From an uncultured Spirochaetaceae bacterium (lineage in GTDB: Bacteria; Spirochaetota; Spirochaetia; Sphaerochaetales; Sphaerochaetaceae): 64,000 nt of DNA. The stretch covers positions 101,998 to 165,997 of the forward strand of contig CALXQU010000004.1 of the NCBI GenBank assembly GCA_944390725.1, read 5' to 3'. The translations under genes and the position numbers were made by a program. Positions 16,689-24,667 of this stretch are shown here, one piece after another. Each line of letters begins with the position of its first letter. Within the stretch, counting starts at the first letter, position 1. The notes under the pieces were generated by a model. The model saw only the letters and a program-made list of their open reading frames with translations. It had not been told where the DNA came from and ran no database searches.

Positions 16689-17909
16689 ATGGTCCACGTC
16701 ATAGCAGAAGCCGAAAGATGCCTGCAGTGCAGGAAGCCCATGTGCATGGAGGGATGCCCCATCAGCACGGAAATCCCTAGGATGATAAGATGCTTCAGGG
16801 AAGGAAAGGTCAAGGAAGCAGGCAGCTTCCTCTTCGAGAACAACCCCCTTTCCCTCGTCTGCTCGCTCGTCTGCGACCACAACAGGCAGTGCGAGGGCCA
16901 TTGCGTGCTGGGAAGGAAGGGGCAGCCTGTGCATATCTCCTCCATCGAGAACTACATCTCGGAGGCCTGCCTCGACAACATGGAGATAGAGTGCGCTCCC
17001 AGCAATGGGAAGATGATCGCCGTAATCGGCGGCGGCCCTGCCGGGATAACGATCGCCATAGAGATGAGGAGGATGGGATACGATGTCACCATCTTCGACG
17101 CGAAGGACAGGATCGGCGGCATCCTCAGATACGGGATCCCGGAGTTCAGGCTGCCGAAGTCGATCATCGACCGCTATGCAAGGAAGCTGAGGAGCATCGG
17201 CATCAGCATCAGGCCCAATACGACCATCGGCGGCGCGCTTGAGATCAGGGACCTGGTCAGGGATGGTTACAAGGCCATCTTCATCGGTACCGGCGTATGG
17301 AGGCCGAAGAAGCTCTCGGTTCCCGGGGAGAGCCTCGGCAACGTGCATTTCGCCATCGACTTCCTTGCCAACCCCGCCTCCTACGAGCTGGGCGAGGATA
17401 TCGCGATAATCGGCGCGGGGAATACGGCGATGGATGTCGCCAGGACCATACTCAGGAACGGCAAGCATAACGTCACGCTCTACGCCAGGAGCCTGAAGAG
17501 CGATGCGAATGAGGATGAGATCGAATACGCAAAGCTCGATGGAGCAAAAATAGAATTCGGCATGAAGCCTGTCAGGATCGAGAAGGCAGGGCCTGTCTTC
17601 GTGAGGAATATCTTCGATGAGGACGGCAAGGCAATCGGCTCCGAGGACGAGGAGATCCACATCAAGGCAGACCAGACATTCATCGCCATCTCCCAGGGGC
17701 CGAAATCGAAGCTCGTCAATACGACGGAGGGGCTGAAGGCATCCGCCAGCGGCCTGCTCCTCACCAATGACAAAGGGGAGACGACCTGCGAGGGCATCTT
17801 CGCCGCAGGCGATGTCGTGCTCGGTGCCAAGACGGTCGTGCAGGCAGTAAGGTATGCGAAGGAAGTCGCCAGGAACATGGATGAGTACGTAAGGAGCCTG
17901 GAAGGCTGA
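16689..17909 (+). CDS. GltD-like NAD(P)-dependent flavin/iron-sulfur oxidoreductase
   Basis: A 406-residue protein of the glutamate synthase small-subunit family, which passes electrons from NAD(P)H through FAD and two N-terminal [4Fe-4S] clusters. Cluster ligands are visible as C-L-Q-C-R-K-P-M-C-M-E-G-C-P and C-S-L-V-C ... C-E-G-H-C. The FAD Rossmann motif is V-I-G-G-G-P-A-G (about 115) and the NAD(P) motif is I-G-A-G-N-T-A-M-D (about 240). A-A-G-D-V closes the FAD site. The start is set by AGGAGG. No glutamate synthase large subunit or partner dehydrogenase is adjacent, so the electron acceptor is unknown. Single-subunit GltA, PreT- or NfnB-like roles are all possible. Confidence 0.88.
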   Translation: MVHVIAEAERCLQCRKPMCMEGCPISTEIPRMIRCFREGKVKEAGSFLFENNPLSLVCSLVCDHNRQCEGHCVLGRKGQPVHISSIENYISEACLDNMEIECAPSNGKMIAVIGGGPAGITIAIEMRRMGYDVTIFDAKDRIGGILRYGIPEFRLPKSIIDRYARKLRSIGISIRPNTTIGGALEIRDLVRDGYKAIFIGTGVWRPKKLSVPGESLGNVHFAIDFLANPASYELGEDIAIIGAGNTAMDVARTILRNGKHNVTLYARSLKSDANEDEIEYAKLDGAKIEFGMKPVRIEKAGPVFVRNIFDEDGKAIGSEDEEIHIKADQTFIAISQGPKSKLVNTTEGLKASASGLLLTNDKGETTCEGIFAAGDVVLGAKTVVQAVRYAKEVARNMDEYVRSLEG

Positions 17910-17976
17910 GAGCTGCCGGGAAAAAACGTATCATCACCCCCTTATTCCCAGCTTTGCATCGGGATACAATGCCAGC

Positions 17977-18888
17977 ATGAAGGAAGATGGCAGGGAGGCC
18001 TGGACCGCAGAGATGCTCGCATGCGACCTGGAGCGGACCATAGGCAGGATACCGCCAGGCAAGCTGTCCTGCTACCTTTCCTCCCTCCTTGCCGCCTGCA
18101 GGGAACAGGGCCGCATAGATCCCAGGGTATTCAGCAGATGCGAGGAGGAGAATGCCGATGCGCTCGAGGCAATCGCCTACATCGCATCTTCCCACGAGGA
18201 GATGGGCAGGCGCGTCATGAGCGCCAGGCTCTTCGGCGACTCGAAGCACTTCGAGCGGAAGACGGAGCGGAACGTGCTGAGGATACTCCGGGGACTGCAT
18301 GGGGATATCGATGGCGATGAGATGCTCAGGATCTACGGGATATGCGGCTATCCGGAGGTCTTCGAGTTCACGGGACCTGTCTCCGCCATCATGGAAGACG
18401 GCTCCCTGCTGGATTTCTCCCATATGAAGCATGGCGCGTACATCAATTCGGAGACAATCGCCGAGACCGTATCCATCAGCGCTGCCGCCAGGCACATCAC
18501 CTCGATCGAGAACAAGTCGAACTACATAGAATATGCGCGCCATATGGGCAGCGACGAGATCGCCATATTCACCGGAGGCTCCTTCTCCAGGGCCAGGAGC
18601 CGCTTCCTCTCGCTCTTCCCGTACATACCGTGGCGCCACTGGGGAGACATAGACATCGGCGGCATGCGCATCTTCCTACAGCTGAGGAGGATACGGCCCG
18701 GTGCCAGGCCGTACATGATGGATGCGATGACTCTCCTTGGCAACGCAGGGCGCGGGAGGGCGCTCGACGGCCGCTACCGGGAGGAGCTGGCCATGCTGCT
18801 TGAGGATGAGGCATATTCCATCTTCCATGAGACGATACTGATGATGCTGGACCTGGGCATCAGGCTCGAGCAGGAAGCCCTCCTCTAG
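17977..18888 (+). CDS. JetD-like (DUF2220) Toprim protein, solitary
   Basis: A 303-residue protein whose C-terminal half resembles the Toprim domain of Wadjet subunit JetD (DUF2220), related to topoisomerase VI A. Visible signature: S-I-E-N-K-S-N-Y (Glu178 as the metal-binding glutamate), then a beta strand I-A-I-F-T-G-G, then H-W-G-D-I-D-I-G-G (Asp224/Asp226). The N-terminal part is helical and shorter than in JetD of complete Wadjet systems. No JetA, JetB or JetC lies in the window, so the function is unknown; an orphan anti-plasmid nuclease or a DNA-maintenance role are possible. A TACAAT box ends 6 nt before the ATG and no ribosome site is present, predicting a leaderless mRNA. Confidence 0.75.
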   Translation: MKEDGREAWTAEMLACDLERTIGRIPPGKLSCYLSSLLAACREQGRIDPRVFSRCEEENADALEAIAYIASSHEEMGRRVMSARLFGDSKHFERKTERNVLRILRGLHGDIDGDEMLRIYGICGYPEVFEFTGPVSAIMEDGSLLDFSHMKHGAYINSETIAETVSISAAARHITSIENKSNYIEYARHMGSDEIAIFTGGSFSRARSRFLSLFPYIPWRHWGDIDIGGMRIFLQLRRIRPGARPYMMDAMTLLGNAGRGRALDGRYREELAMLLEDEAYSIFHETILMMLDLGIRLEQEALL

Positions 18889-18894
18889 CGTCAT

Positions 18895-18923
18895 TTGACC
18901 TTTTCACCCCATGGTGCAATCAT
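18895..18923 (+). promoter_or_regulatory. Promoter of second MATE gene, leaderless type
   Basis: TTGACC (18895-18900), 17-bp spacer, AATCAT (18918-18923), then 7 nt to the ATG. Confidence 0.5.
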
Positions 18924-18930
18924 TCGTGCC

Positions 18931-20271
18931 ATGAACCAGGATCTCACGAACGGGAATATACGCAGCCTCCTCTGGCGCTTCACGCTCCCGCTGCTGGGCT
19001 CGATGCTCTTCCAGCAGCTCTACAATATCGCGGACAGCCTCGTCGCCGGCAAGTTCATCAGCTCCGATGCGCTGGCTGCCGTAGGCAACTCCTACGAGAT
19101 CACGCTCATCTTCATAGCATTCGCCTTCGGCTCGAACATGGGGTCATCTGTAGTGGTATCGCAGTACTTCGGCGCAGGCAGGAAGAGGGAGATGAAGACA
19201 GCGGTCAATACGACATTCATCGCCACGCTGGCCCTTTCCATCGTCCTTACGCTGCTCGGGCTGCTTTTCACGGACCCGCTCCTGGAAGCCATCAACACGC
19301 CGCCTGAGCTGCTGGCGATGAGCGCGAGCTATCTGGATATCTATATACTCGGGCTCGTGTTCCTCTTCTTCTACAACATCGCCACCGGCATATTCACCGC
19401 CATGGGCGACAGCCGCACGCCTTTCATCTTCCTTGCCATCTCCTCCACGGCGAATATCGGCATGGACATCCTCTTCGTAACCGCATTCGGCATGGGAGTC
19501 GAGGGAGTCGCATGGGCCACGTTCTTCTGCCAGGGCGTGAGCAGCGTGCTTGCGATGGCAGCCCTGGTGCTGAGGCTGCGCAGCATCGGGGAGGCAGGGG
19601 AAAAGGCACCGCTCTTCTCCTTCCACATCCTCAGGCGCATCATCGCGATAGCGGTGCCATCGATCCTGCAGCAGTCCTTCGTCTCCGTAGGCAACATACT
19701 CATCCAGAGCGTCGTCAACAGCTTCGGTCCGATGGTGATGGCAGGTTATGCGGCATCGATCAAGCTCAACAACATGGTCATCACATCCCTGACGACGCTC
19801 GGCAACGGCATCTCGAGCTTCAGCGCGCAGAACTTCGGCGCAGGCAAGCTCGACAGGGTGCGCGGAGGAAGGAAGGAGGGCCTGCTGATTGCCTCGGCAT
19901 TCTCCGTCTTCTGCACGCTCATCTTCGTCTTCGGCGGCAGCCGCCTGCTCCTGCTGTTCATGAATTCCGATGCATCCGCCGCCCTCGCGGAAGGCATGAG
20001 GCTCCTCCGCATAGTAGCGCCATTCTATATCGTCATAACCTTCAAGATCATCACCGACGGGGTGCTGCGCGGCACAGGCGATATGATGCCGTTCATGGTA
20101 GCGACATTCTCCGACCTCATCCTGCGCGTGGGACTGGCATTCATCCTCTCATCGTTCCTCGGCGCCGTGGGCATCTGGCTGAGCTGGCCCCTTGGCTGGA
20201 TTGCCGGCACAGCCATATCGACAGCATTCTACAGGAGCAACCACTGGGCGAAGCGCAGGGCCATCAGCTGA
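18931..20271 (+). CDS. MATE family efflux transporter
   Basis: A multidrug/cation antiporter of the MATE family (446 residues, twelve hydrophobic segments). It shows F-T-L-P-L-L-G-S-M-L-F-Q-Q-L-Y-N-I-A-D-S near the N-terminus and A-A-S-I-K-L-N-N-M-V-I-T-S in the second half, the DinF/NorM-like subgroup common in Firmicutes and spirochaetes. The start follows a promoter by 7 nt with no ribosome site. Its stop codon is shared, in a TCAGCTGA palindrome, with the convergent HAD gene. The substrate cannot be deduced. Confidence 0.92.
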   Translation: MNQDLTNGNIRSLLWRFTLPLLGSMLFQQLYNIADSLVAGKFISSDALAAVGNSYEITLIFIAFAFGSNMGSSVVVSQYFGAGRKREMKTAVNTTFIATLALSIVLTLLGLLFTDPLLEAINTPPELLAMSASYLDIYILGLVFLFFYNIATGIFTAMGDSRTPFIFLAISSTANIGMDILFVTAFGMGVEGVAWATFFCQGVSSVLAMAALVLRLRSIGEAGEKAPLFSFHILRRIIAIAVPSILQQSFVSVGNILIQSVVNSFGPMVMAGYAASIKLNNMVITSLTTLGNGISSFSAQNFGAGKLDRVRGGRKEGLLIASAFSVFCTLIFVFGGSRLLLLFMNSDASAALAEGMRLLRIVAPFYIVITFKIITDGVLRGTGDMMPFMVATFSDLILRVGLAFILSSFLGAVGIWLSWPLGWIAGTAISTAFYRSNHWAKRRAIS

Positions 20272-20899
20272 GGAAGCTTCCCAGCGCGATATCGGCAGCG
20301 GCCATCATCGCCTCCCAGTCCGCTGCGGAAGCGCTGTCATAGACCGCTGCGGTACGGAAGCCAGCCTTCCCTGCCGTGCGGATCCCCCTGAGGATATCCT
20401 CGTATACAAGGCACTCATCCGGCCTGAGCCCGAAGCGCTCCGATACGGCAAGGTAGACATCAGGATGGGACTTATCGCGTCCGCAGCCCTCCGTCGTGGA
20501 TATGAAAGAGAAGCAGTTGAGGATGCCATTGCGCCGCAGGCAGCCCTCGGCGAGGTCCAGGGAAAGATCGGTCGCTGCCGCGATGATGGCACCATCGCCA
20601 TGCAGCTTCCCCACATAATCCCCTGCCCCCTCCTTCAGCGGGATGCTATCCATATAGGCAGCGCGTGCCATGCCGTTCCATATCGCCAGCAGCTCCTCTG
20701 GGCTCTCTTCGAGGGAGAAGAGCTCCTTCGTATACTCCGCAGCCTCCCTGAAGCCCTTCGAATTGAGCGCATCGACATAGCCATCCGGCATTGCGATGCC
20801 GCGTTCCCGCAGGAATTCCCTGTCGATATCCTCCCAGAGCGAGGAGGAATCGAAGAGGGTACCGTCAAGGTCGAAGATGGCGCACCTCAGGCCAGCCAT
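20264..20899 (-). CDS. HAD-superfamily phosphatase, last gene of thiamine operon
   Basis: A 211-residue HAD subfamily I phosphatase. Motif I is F-D-L-D-G-T-L-F-D (Asp10/Asp12). Motif II is A-A-A-T-D-L-S, with D instead of the usual N/S after the threonine. Motif III/IV appears as K-S-H-P-D-V-Y and E-D-I-L-R-G-I. The helical cap is of the beta-phosphoglucomutase/CbbY type. It overlaps thiE by 13 bp and is therefore translationally coupled to thiamine phosphate synthesis. From that context it may dephosphorylate thiamine monophosphate or a pyrimidine intermediate; plants use a TenA-HAD fusion (TH2) for the former. The substrate is inference; the family is clear. Confidence 0.88.
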   Translation of the reverse strand: MAGLRCAIFDLDGTLFDSSSLWEDIDREFLRERGIAMPDGYVDALNSKGFREAAEYTKELFSLEESPEELLAIWNGMARAAYMDSIPLKEGAGDYVGKLHGDGAIIAAATDLSLDLAEGCLRRNGILNCFSFISTTEGCGRDKSHPDVYLAVSERFGLRPDECLVYEDILRGIRTAGKAGFRTAAVYDSASAADWEAMMAAADIALGSFLS

Positions 20900-21510
20900 A
20901 GGCTCCTCAGCTTCCTGGCGGCCTCCGCCGGATCCGGGGCTGCGACGACCGCGGAAACGACAGCGATCCCATCAACGCCCAGCCCCTTGTAGCTGGGTAT
21001 CGTCCCCATGTTGATGCCGCCGATGATTACAATCGGTATGCGTACTGCCCTGCGTATCTCCTTCAGGGTCCCGATAGTGACATTCTCTGCATCGGCCTTG
21101 GTCGCTGTCGGGTTCATCGCCCCTACGCCGAGATAGTCCGCGCCATCGGCCTCGGCCCTGATAGCCTCTTCCACAGTCGAGGCAGAGACGCCGATAATGG
21201 TCCCTTCCGGCATCATCCGGCGCAGGACGGAAGCCGGGAGGTCCTCCTGCCCCACATGCACGCCCTCGGCGCCGATTGCCAGGGCTATGTCTGCCCTGTC
21301 GTTGATTATCAGGGGAATGCCATGGGCCATCGTGATGCGATGGACGCTGGCAGCCGTATCATAGAAGCTGCGGCTGCTGACATCCTTCTCCCGCAGCTGG
21401 ATGATGCCGGCGCCTCCCTCGATTGCCTTCTCCACGCTCTCCTCGATGGTAGGAGAGGACATCAGGTGCCTGTCCGTGCAGACATAGAGCGTATAATCAG
21501 GCTTCTGCAT
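20887..21510 (-). CDS. thiE: Thiamine-phosphate synthase
   Basis: Joins HMP pyrophosphate and hydroxyethylthiazole phosphate to give thiamine monophosphate. The protein is a 207-residue TIM barrel. Diagnostic segments are I-I-Q-L-R-E-K-D, I-N-D-R-A-D-I-A, G-V-H-V-G-Q-E-D-L-P, Y-L-G-V-G-A-M-N-P-T-A-T-K (usually G-x-F-x-T-x-T-K) and V-I-I-G-G-I-N. The start at M-Q-K-P-D-Y overlaps the end of thiM by 14 bp; upstream in-frame codons lie inside thiM. Together with thiD, tenA and thiM it forms a salvage route. No thiC or thiazole synthase gene is present in the window. Confidence 0.95.
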   Translation of the reverse strand: MQKPDYTLYVCTDRHLMSSPTIEESVEKAIEGGAGIIQLREKDVSSRSFYDTAASVHRITMAHGIPLIINDRADIALAIGAEGVHVGQEDLPASVLRRMMPEGTIIGVSASTVEEAIRAEADGADYLGVGAMNPTATKADAENVTIGTLKEIRRAVRIPIVIIGGINMGTIPSYKGLGVDGIAVVSAVVAAPDPAEAARKLRSLWLA

Positions 21511-22297
21511 ATACAAGCTTCCCATGCTCTGCGATGAAGCCATCATCGACATGGCTCAGCGCATCTATGAGCGCCATATGGAAGCTGCCGTTGCCTCTGG
21601 CGCCAGCGGCAGCGAAGGCAGCCTCGCCGGATGCCCCCATGGCCGCGATAGCAGCCGCAGCTGCCCTGAATGCATCATCAGAAGCGCCCACGAAGGCCCC
21701 GATCACGCCGGAGAGCATGCATCCCGTGCCCGTGATGGATCCCATCTCCGCACATCCTGAGGAAATCCTGGCGACCCTGCTTCCATAGCAGACCGTATCG
21801 ACACGCCCCGTGATGGCAGCCACGGCGGAGAACGAAGAAGAGACAGCCGCTGCCACGGCGGCAGGATCCCTGTCCTTCTCGGTAAGCGAGGAATCCACGC
21901 CTTTCGTGCCGCCGCCAAGCCCCGCGATGTATGACATCTCGGAAAGATTGCCCCTGATGACCGTGAAGCGCACCTCCCTCAGGAGCCTGTCAGTGACCTC
22001 GCATCTGTACCTTGAGGCCCCTGCCCCTACAGGATCGAGGATGACGGGGACGCCAAGGCTGTTCGCCTTCCTGCCTGCGAGCAGCATCGACTCCACGGTA
22101 CGCTCATTCAGCGTCCCGATATTGATGACCAGCGCCTGGCTGATGGAGACGATATCCTCGACATCCCTTGCCTCATCGGACATTATCGGGGATGCGCCTA
22201 TGGCCAGGATCGCATTGGCCACGTCATTGACCGTCACATAGTTCGTTATGCAATGCACCAGCGGGCATTTCGCCCTTACGTCCGCAGCCTCATTCAT
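21497..22297 (-). CDS. thiM: Hydroxyethylthiazole kinase
   Basis: Phosphorylates 4-methyl-5-hydroxyethylthiazole, the thiazole salvage step (266 residues, ribokinase-like fold). Visible motifs are C-I-T-N-Y-V-T-V-N-D-V-A-N near the start, A-S-P-I-M-S-D, V-I-L-D-P-V-G-A-G-A-S and the anion-hole/catalytic segment G-S-I-T-G-T-G-C-M-L-S. The chosen ATG lies 8 nt after AGGAGG and overlaps the tenA stop by 8 bp; two upstream in-frame starts are less well placed. The stop overlaps thiE, so translation of the whole operon is chained. Confidence 0.95.
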   Translation of the reverse strand: MNEAADVRAKCPLVHCITNYVTVNDVANAILAIGASPIMSDEARDVEDIVSISQALVINIGTLNERTVESMLLAGRKANSLGVPVILDPVGAGASRYRCEVTDRLLREVRFTVIRGNLSEMSYIAGLGGGTKGVDSSLTEKDRDPAAVAAAVSSSFSAVAAITGRVDTVCYGSRVARISSGCAEMGSITGTGCMLSGVIGAFVGASDDAFRAAAAAIAAMGASGEAAFAAAGARGNGSFHMALIDALSHVDDGFIAEHGKLVYAEA

Positions 22298-22952
22298 GGT
22301 CATCGCCTCCTGCCATCTGCCAGAAGATGAGCTCCTGGCGGCTTGCCTCGCGGAAGACCGCACTCATACGCTCCAGCTCCTTGCCCTCGATTCCCTCGAG
22401 CTTCCTATCGCAATACGCGGTCCAGCTATCGCAGCATTCGCCATACCACGGCGCGGTGTAGTCTGCCACAAGCGGGCCGAAATAGGTATCCATCACCTCC
22501 GGGTGCCTCCTGAGCGTCTCCTGGAAGACATAGCCATAGCCAAGCATGCACGGCATGACGGCCATCAGGATCCCAGGCAGCTCCTCCTTCTCCGCGCTGG
22601 AGATGAGGAATGAGGTATAGCTCCTGCACGCGACCGATAGCGGCACTTCCTCGACGTCATCGTCAGTCATGCCGAAGTCCTTCAGGTACTCCAGCCTTGT
22701 AGCGTTCTCGCTCTCGTTGACGAAGCCAAGCACAGAGTACAGGAACTGCATATCACGCAGCGTACCTGCCTTGAACATGCCCATGGCGAATGCCTTGAGG
22801 TAGTACCTCAGGTATATGCTATCCTGGATGATGTAGTTCCTGAAAAGCTCCTTCGAGAGCGTCCCCCTGCCCATCTCATCAAGGAACGGCTCATCTGCCG
22901 CTGCCTTCCACAAGTCCATGGAATCAGCGATGATCCTCTCCATCCTGCTCAT
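22290..22952 (-). CDS. tenA: TenA family aminopyrimidine aminohydrolase
   Basis: Salvages degraded thiamine by hydrolysing aminopyrimidine to HMP (thiaminase II family, 220 residues, all-helical). Typical features are F-L-D-E-M-G-R-G-T-L-S-K-E-L-F-R-N-Y-I-I-Q-D near the start, Y-x-x-F-L-I-S, M-P-C-M-L-G-Y-G-Y and a late W-Y. The conserved catalytic cysteine may be in S-V-A-C-R-S-Y, as in TenA_C members. The start shares ATGA with the thiD stop. An upstream extension would be encoded wholly within thiD and was rejected. Confidence 0.93.
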   Translation of the reverse strand: MSRMERIIADSMDLWKAAADEPFLDEMGRGTLSKELFRNYIIQDSIYLRYYLKAFAMGMFKAGTLRDMQFLYSVLGFVNESENATRLEYLKDFGMTDDDVEEVPLSVACRSYTSFLISSAEKEELPGILMAVMPCMLGYGYVFQETLRRHPEVMDTYFGPLVADYTAPWYGECCDSWTAYCDRKLEGIEGKELERMSAVFREASRQELIFWQMAGGDDHE

Positions 22953-23746
22953 TTGCCTTCCTCCTTCCTGTACATGAAGAAATGATCTGTCGGCCCATTG
23001 CCCCTGCCGAGATTGAGGGCATGCCTGATCGCGCCTGTGACATATTCCTTGGCAAGGCCTACAGCCTCCGCCAGGCCATACCCGAGCGCGAGGTATGACG
23101 CGATGGCGCTTGAGAGCGTGCATCCCGTGCCATGGGTGTTCTTCGTCTCTATCCTTGTCCCATGGTAGATATGGAAGCCCTCGCCATCGAACAGCACATC
23201 ATCGGGAGACGCTATGTGGTGGCCTCCCTTGACGAGGACGGCATGCGCGCCGAATGAGGCTATCTTATCCGCTGCTGCCTTCATATCGTCGATCGTGCTA
23301 ATCTCCATGCCTGCGATCTTCTCCGCCTCCGGGATATTAGGCGTGAGTACCGTGGATACCGGTATGACCGTGCTGATAAGCGCTCCAATGGAGCCTTCCT
23401 CCATCAGCGGCGAGCCGTTCTTGGCGTACATCACCGGATCGACGACGATGTGCCGCGGCCTGTACTGGCCGAGCTTGGCAGCCACGCATTCCATGCAGGC
23501 AGGCGATGAGAGCATGCCCACCTTGACGGCATCGGGGACGATATCCTCGAATACCGCATCGATCTGGTCTGCGATTACCTTCGTGGAGACATCCTCGATG
23601 GAAATGACGCGGCAGGTGTTCTCGGCGACGACAGAGACTATGACTGACATGCCGAATACGCCAAGGGCCGACATCGTCTTGAGGTCTGCCTGGATACCGG
23701 CGCCGCCTGAGCAGTCAGAGCCGGCTATCGTGAGAGCTGTATGCAT
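22949..23746 (-). CDS. thiD: Hydroxymethylpyrimidine/phosphomethylpyrimidine kinase
   Basis: Phosphorylates HMP twice to HMP pyrophosphate (265 residues, ribokinase fold). Family motifs: [20 protein letters not shown] at the N-terminus, V-K-V-G-M-L, D-P-V-M, and the catalytic [14 protein letters not shown]. It is the first gene of the salvage operon. Its ribosome site (GAGGAA, minus strand 23748-23753) can pair with TTCCTC encoded at 23763-23768, a ready switch for the TPP riboswitch immediately upstream. Confidence 0.96.
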   Translation of the reverse strand: MHTALTIAGSDCSGGAGIQADLKTMSALGVFGMSVIVSVVAENTCRVISIEDVSTKVIADQIDAVFEDIVPDAVKVGMLSSPACMECVAAKLGQYRPRHIVVDPVMYAKNGSPLMEEGSIGALISTVIPVSTVLTPNIPEAEKIAGMEISTIDDMKAAADKIASFGAHAVLVKGGHHIASPDDVLFDGEGFHIYHGTRIETKNTHGTGCTLSSAIASYLALGYGLAEAVGLAKEYVTGAIRHALNLGRGNGPTDHFFMYRKEEGK

Positions 23747-23747
23747 A

Positions 23748-23768
23748 TTCCTCCTTGATGCAGAGGAA
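23748..23768 (-). promoter_or_regulatory. Ribosome-site-sequestering hairpin of thiD
   Basis: In the mRNA, UUCCUC and the ribosome site GAGGAA form a 6-bp stem with a 9-nt loop just before the start codon. This suggests that the upstream riboswitch acts on translation initiation; no intrinsic terminator is visible here. Confidence 0.55.
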
Positions 23769-23786
23769 CGAGGCAAAGCGGACAAT

Positions 23787-23866
23787 GCTCCCTACGCTGG
23801 TCTTAACCAACAGGTTCCAAGGGTCAGGTTCTACCTTCTCAGCTCCGCGGAGCTCCCCTGCATGCT
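23787..23866 (-). promoter_or_regulatory. TPP riboswitch (THI element)
   Basis: The minus strand carries the conserved core of the thiamine pyrophosphate aptamer: GGGGAG, then CTGAGA, then GACCCTTGGAACCTG, then TTAAGACCAGCGTAGGGA. It lies between a good promoter and thiD, as expected for feedback control of the operon by TPP. Confidence 0.95.
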
Positions 23867-23873
23867 GCCTTTT

Positions 23874-23901
23874 ATTCTACACGGCCGGAAGCGAATGGCA
23901 A
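23874..23901 (-). promoter_or_regulatory. Promoter of the thiamine salvage operon
   Basis: TTGCCA (23896-23901), 16-bp spacer, TAGAAT (23874-23879) on the minus strand. Transcription would start just before the riboswitch. Confidence 0.7.
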
Positions 23902-23968
23902 CCGATATCCATCAATAAAATAAAAATCAATATATAAATTCCGGATTCGGATGCATAATTAGATATAG

Positions 23969-24556
23969 TCATATAGCCCGGGACACCGCATTGAGCCAGC
24001 GCTCATCCGCATGGCCGCTGCGGACATCGCCGGTGATGGAGATGGATATGGGCCTGAAGCCTGATGCCGAGGCCAGGGTGCGGAAGGAGCCCTCATCAAG
24101 GTCGGTGTAGTACCTGCCGCCGCGCTCCCCGCATGAAGTGCCGTACTTGAAGGAGCAATAGAGGACCCCGCCGCCATGGAGGGCCCTATGGATCCTGCAC
24201 AGGGCATCAGGAAGCTCCGCCCTGCGGAGATGGAGGAGCGACGCGCATGCCCAGACCCCGTCGAAGGCATCCTGCAGGTCGAGATCCATGAAATCCATGC
24301 ACCTTACATCAAGGCCGGTATTCATGGCTGCGATACGGCACAGCTCCGGTGTCCCGTCGATGGCCTCGACGGAATAGCCTTGCGAGAGGAAATAGGCAGA
24401 ATCCCTGCCGGTCCCGCAGCCAAGGTCGAGTATGCGTCCGCCCGGAGGGATAAGCGGAAGGAACATGCCATAGATATGACGCATATCGGCATGGAAGGTC
24501 TCCTCATCATACGCCTCCGCGTTGGCTGAGTAATAGCTGAGCGTGCTTTCATCCAT
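23969..24556 (-). CDS. SAM-dependent class I methyltransferase
   Basis: A 195-residue cytoplasmic methyltransferase of unknown substrate. The SAM site is complete: I-L-D-L-G-C-G-T-G-R-D-S-A (motif I, about residues 42-54), V-E-A-I-D-G-T (motif II), the C-M-D-F-M-D acidic region and G-V-W-A-C-A-S-L-L-H-L (motif IV). It resembles the tellurite-resistance TehB/Methyltransf_25 group. A perfect TATAAT on its strand ends 6 nt before the ATG and no ribosome site is present, so a leaderless mRNA is predicted. It is divergent from the MATE gene. Confidence 0.9.
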   Translation of the reverse strand: MDESTLSYYSANAEAYDEETFHADMRHIYGMFLPLIPPGGRILDLGCGTGRDSAYFLSQGYSVEAIDGTPELCRIAAMNTGLDVRCMDFMDLDLQDAFDGVWACASLLHLRRAELPDALCRIHRALHGGGVLYCSFKYGTSCGERGGRYYTDLDEGSFRTLASASGFRPISISITGDVRSGHADERWLNAVSRAI

Positions 24557-24562
24557 AGGATG

Positions 24563-24568
24563 ATTATA
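24563..24568 (-). promoter_or_regulatory. -10 box of methyltransferase gene, leaderless type
   Basis: TATAAT on the minus strand followed by CATCCT and the start codon. No clear -35 box. Confidence 0.5.
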
Positions 24569-24631
24569 AGGGCTCCGCGGCTTCCGATGAAGCGGCGTAT
24601 CGACTTCATGCGGGAATCCCCAGCAAGGCAG

Positions 24632-24660
24632 TTATCCAAACCGCAGCCGATCGCTATAAT
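24632..24660 (+). promoter_or_regulatory. Promoter of third MATE gene, leaderless type
   Basis: TTATCC (24632-24637), 17-bp spacer, TATAAT (24655-24660), then 7 nt to the ATG. Confidence 0.55.
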
Positions 24661-24667
24661 CAGGGAC

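Noticed and set aside
17977..18888. A complete Wadjet defence system
   Set aside because: Only a JetD-like protein is present; neighbours are a GltD-like enzyme and a MATE pump, and no JetA, JetB or JetC was found in the window.
22953..23123. N-terminal extension of TenA within thiD
   Set aside because: The residues are Arg/Cys/Gly-rich noise; the true start overlaps the thiD stop in ATGA.
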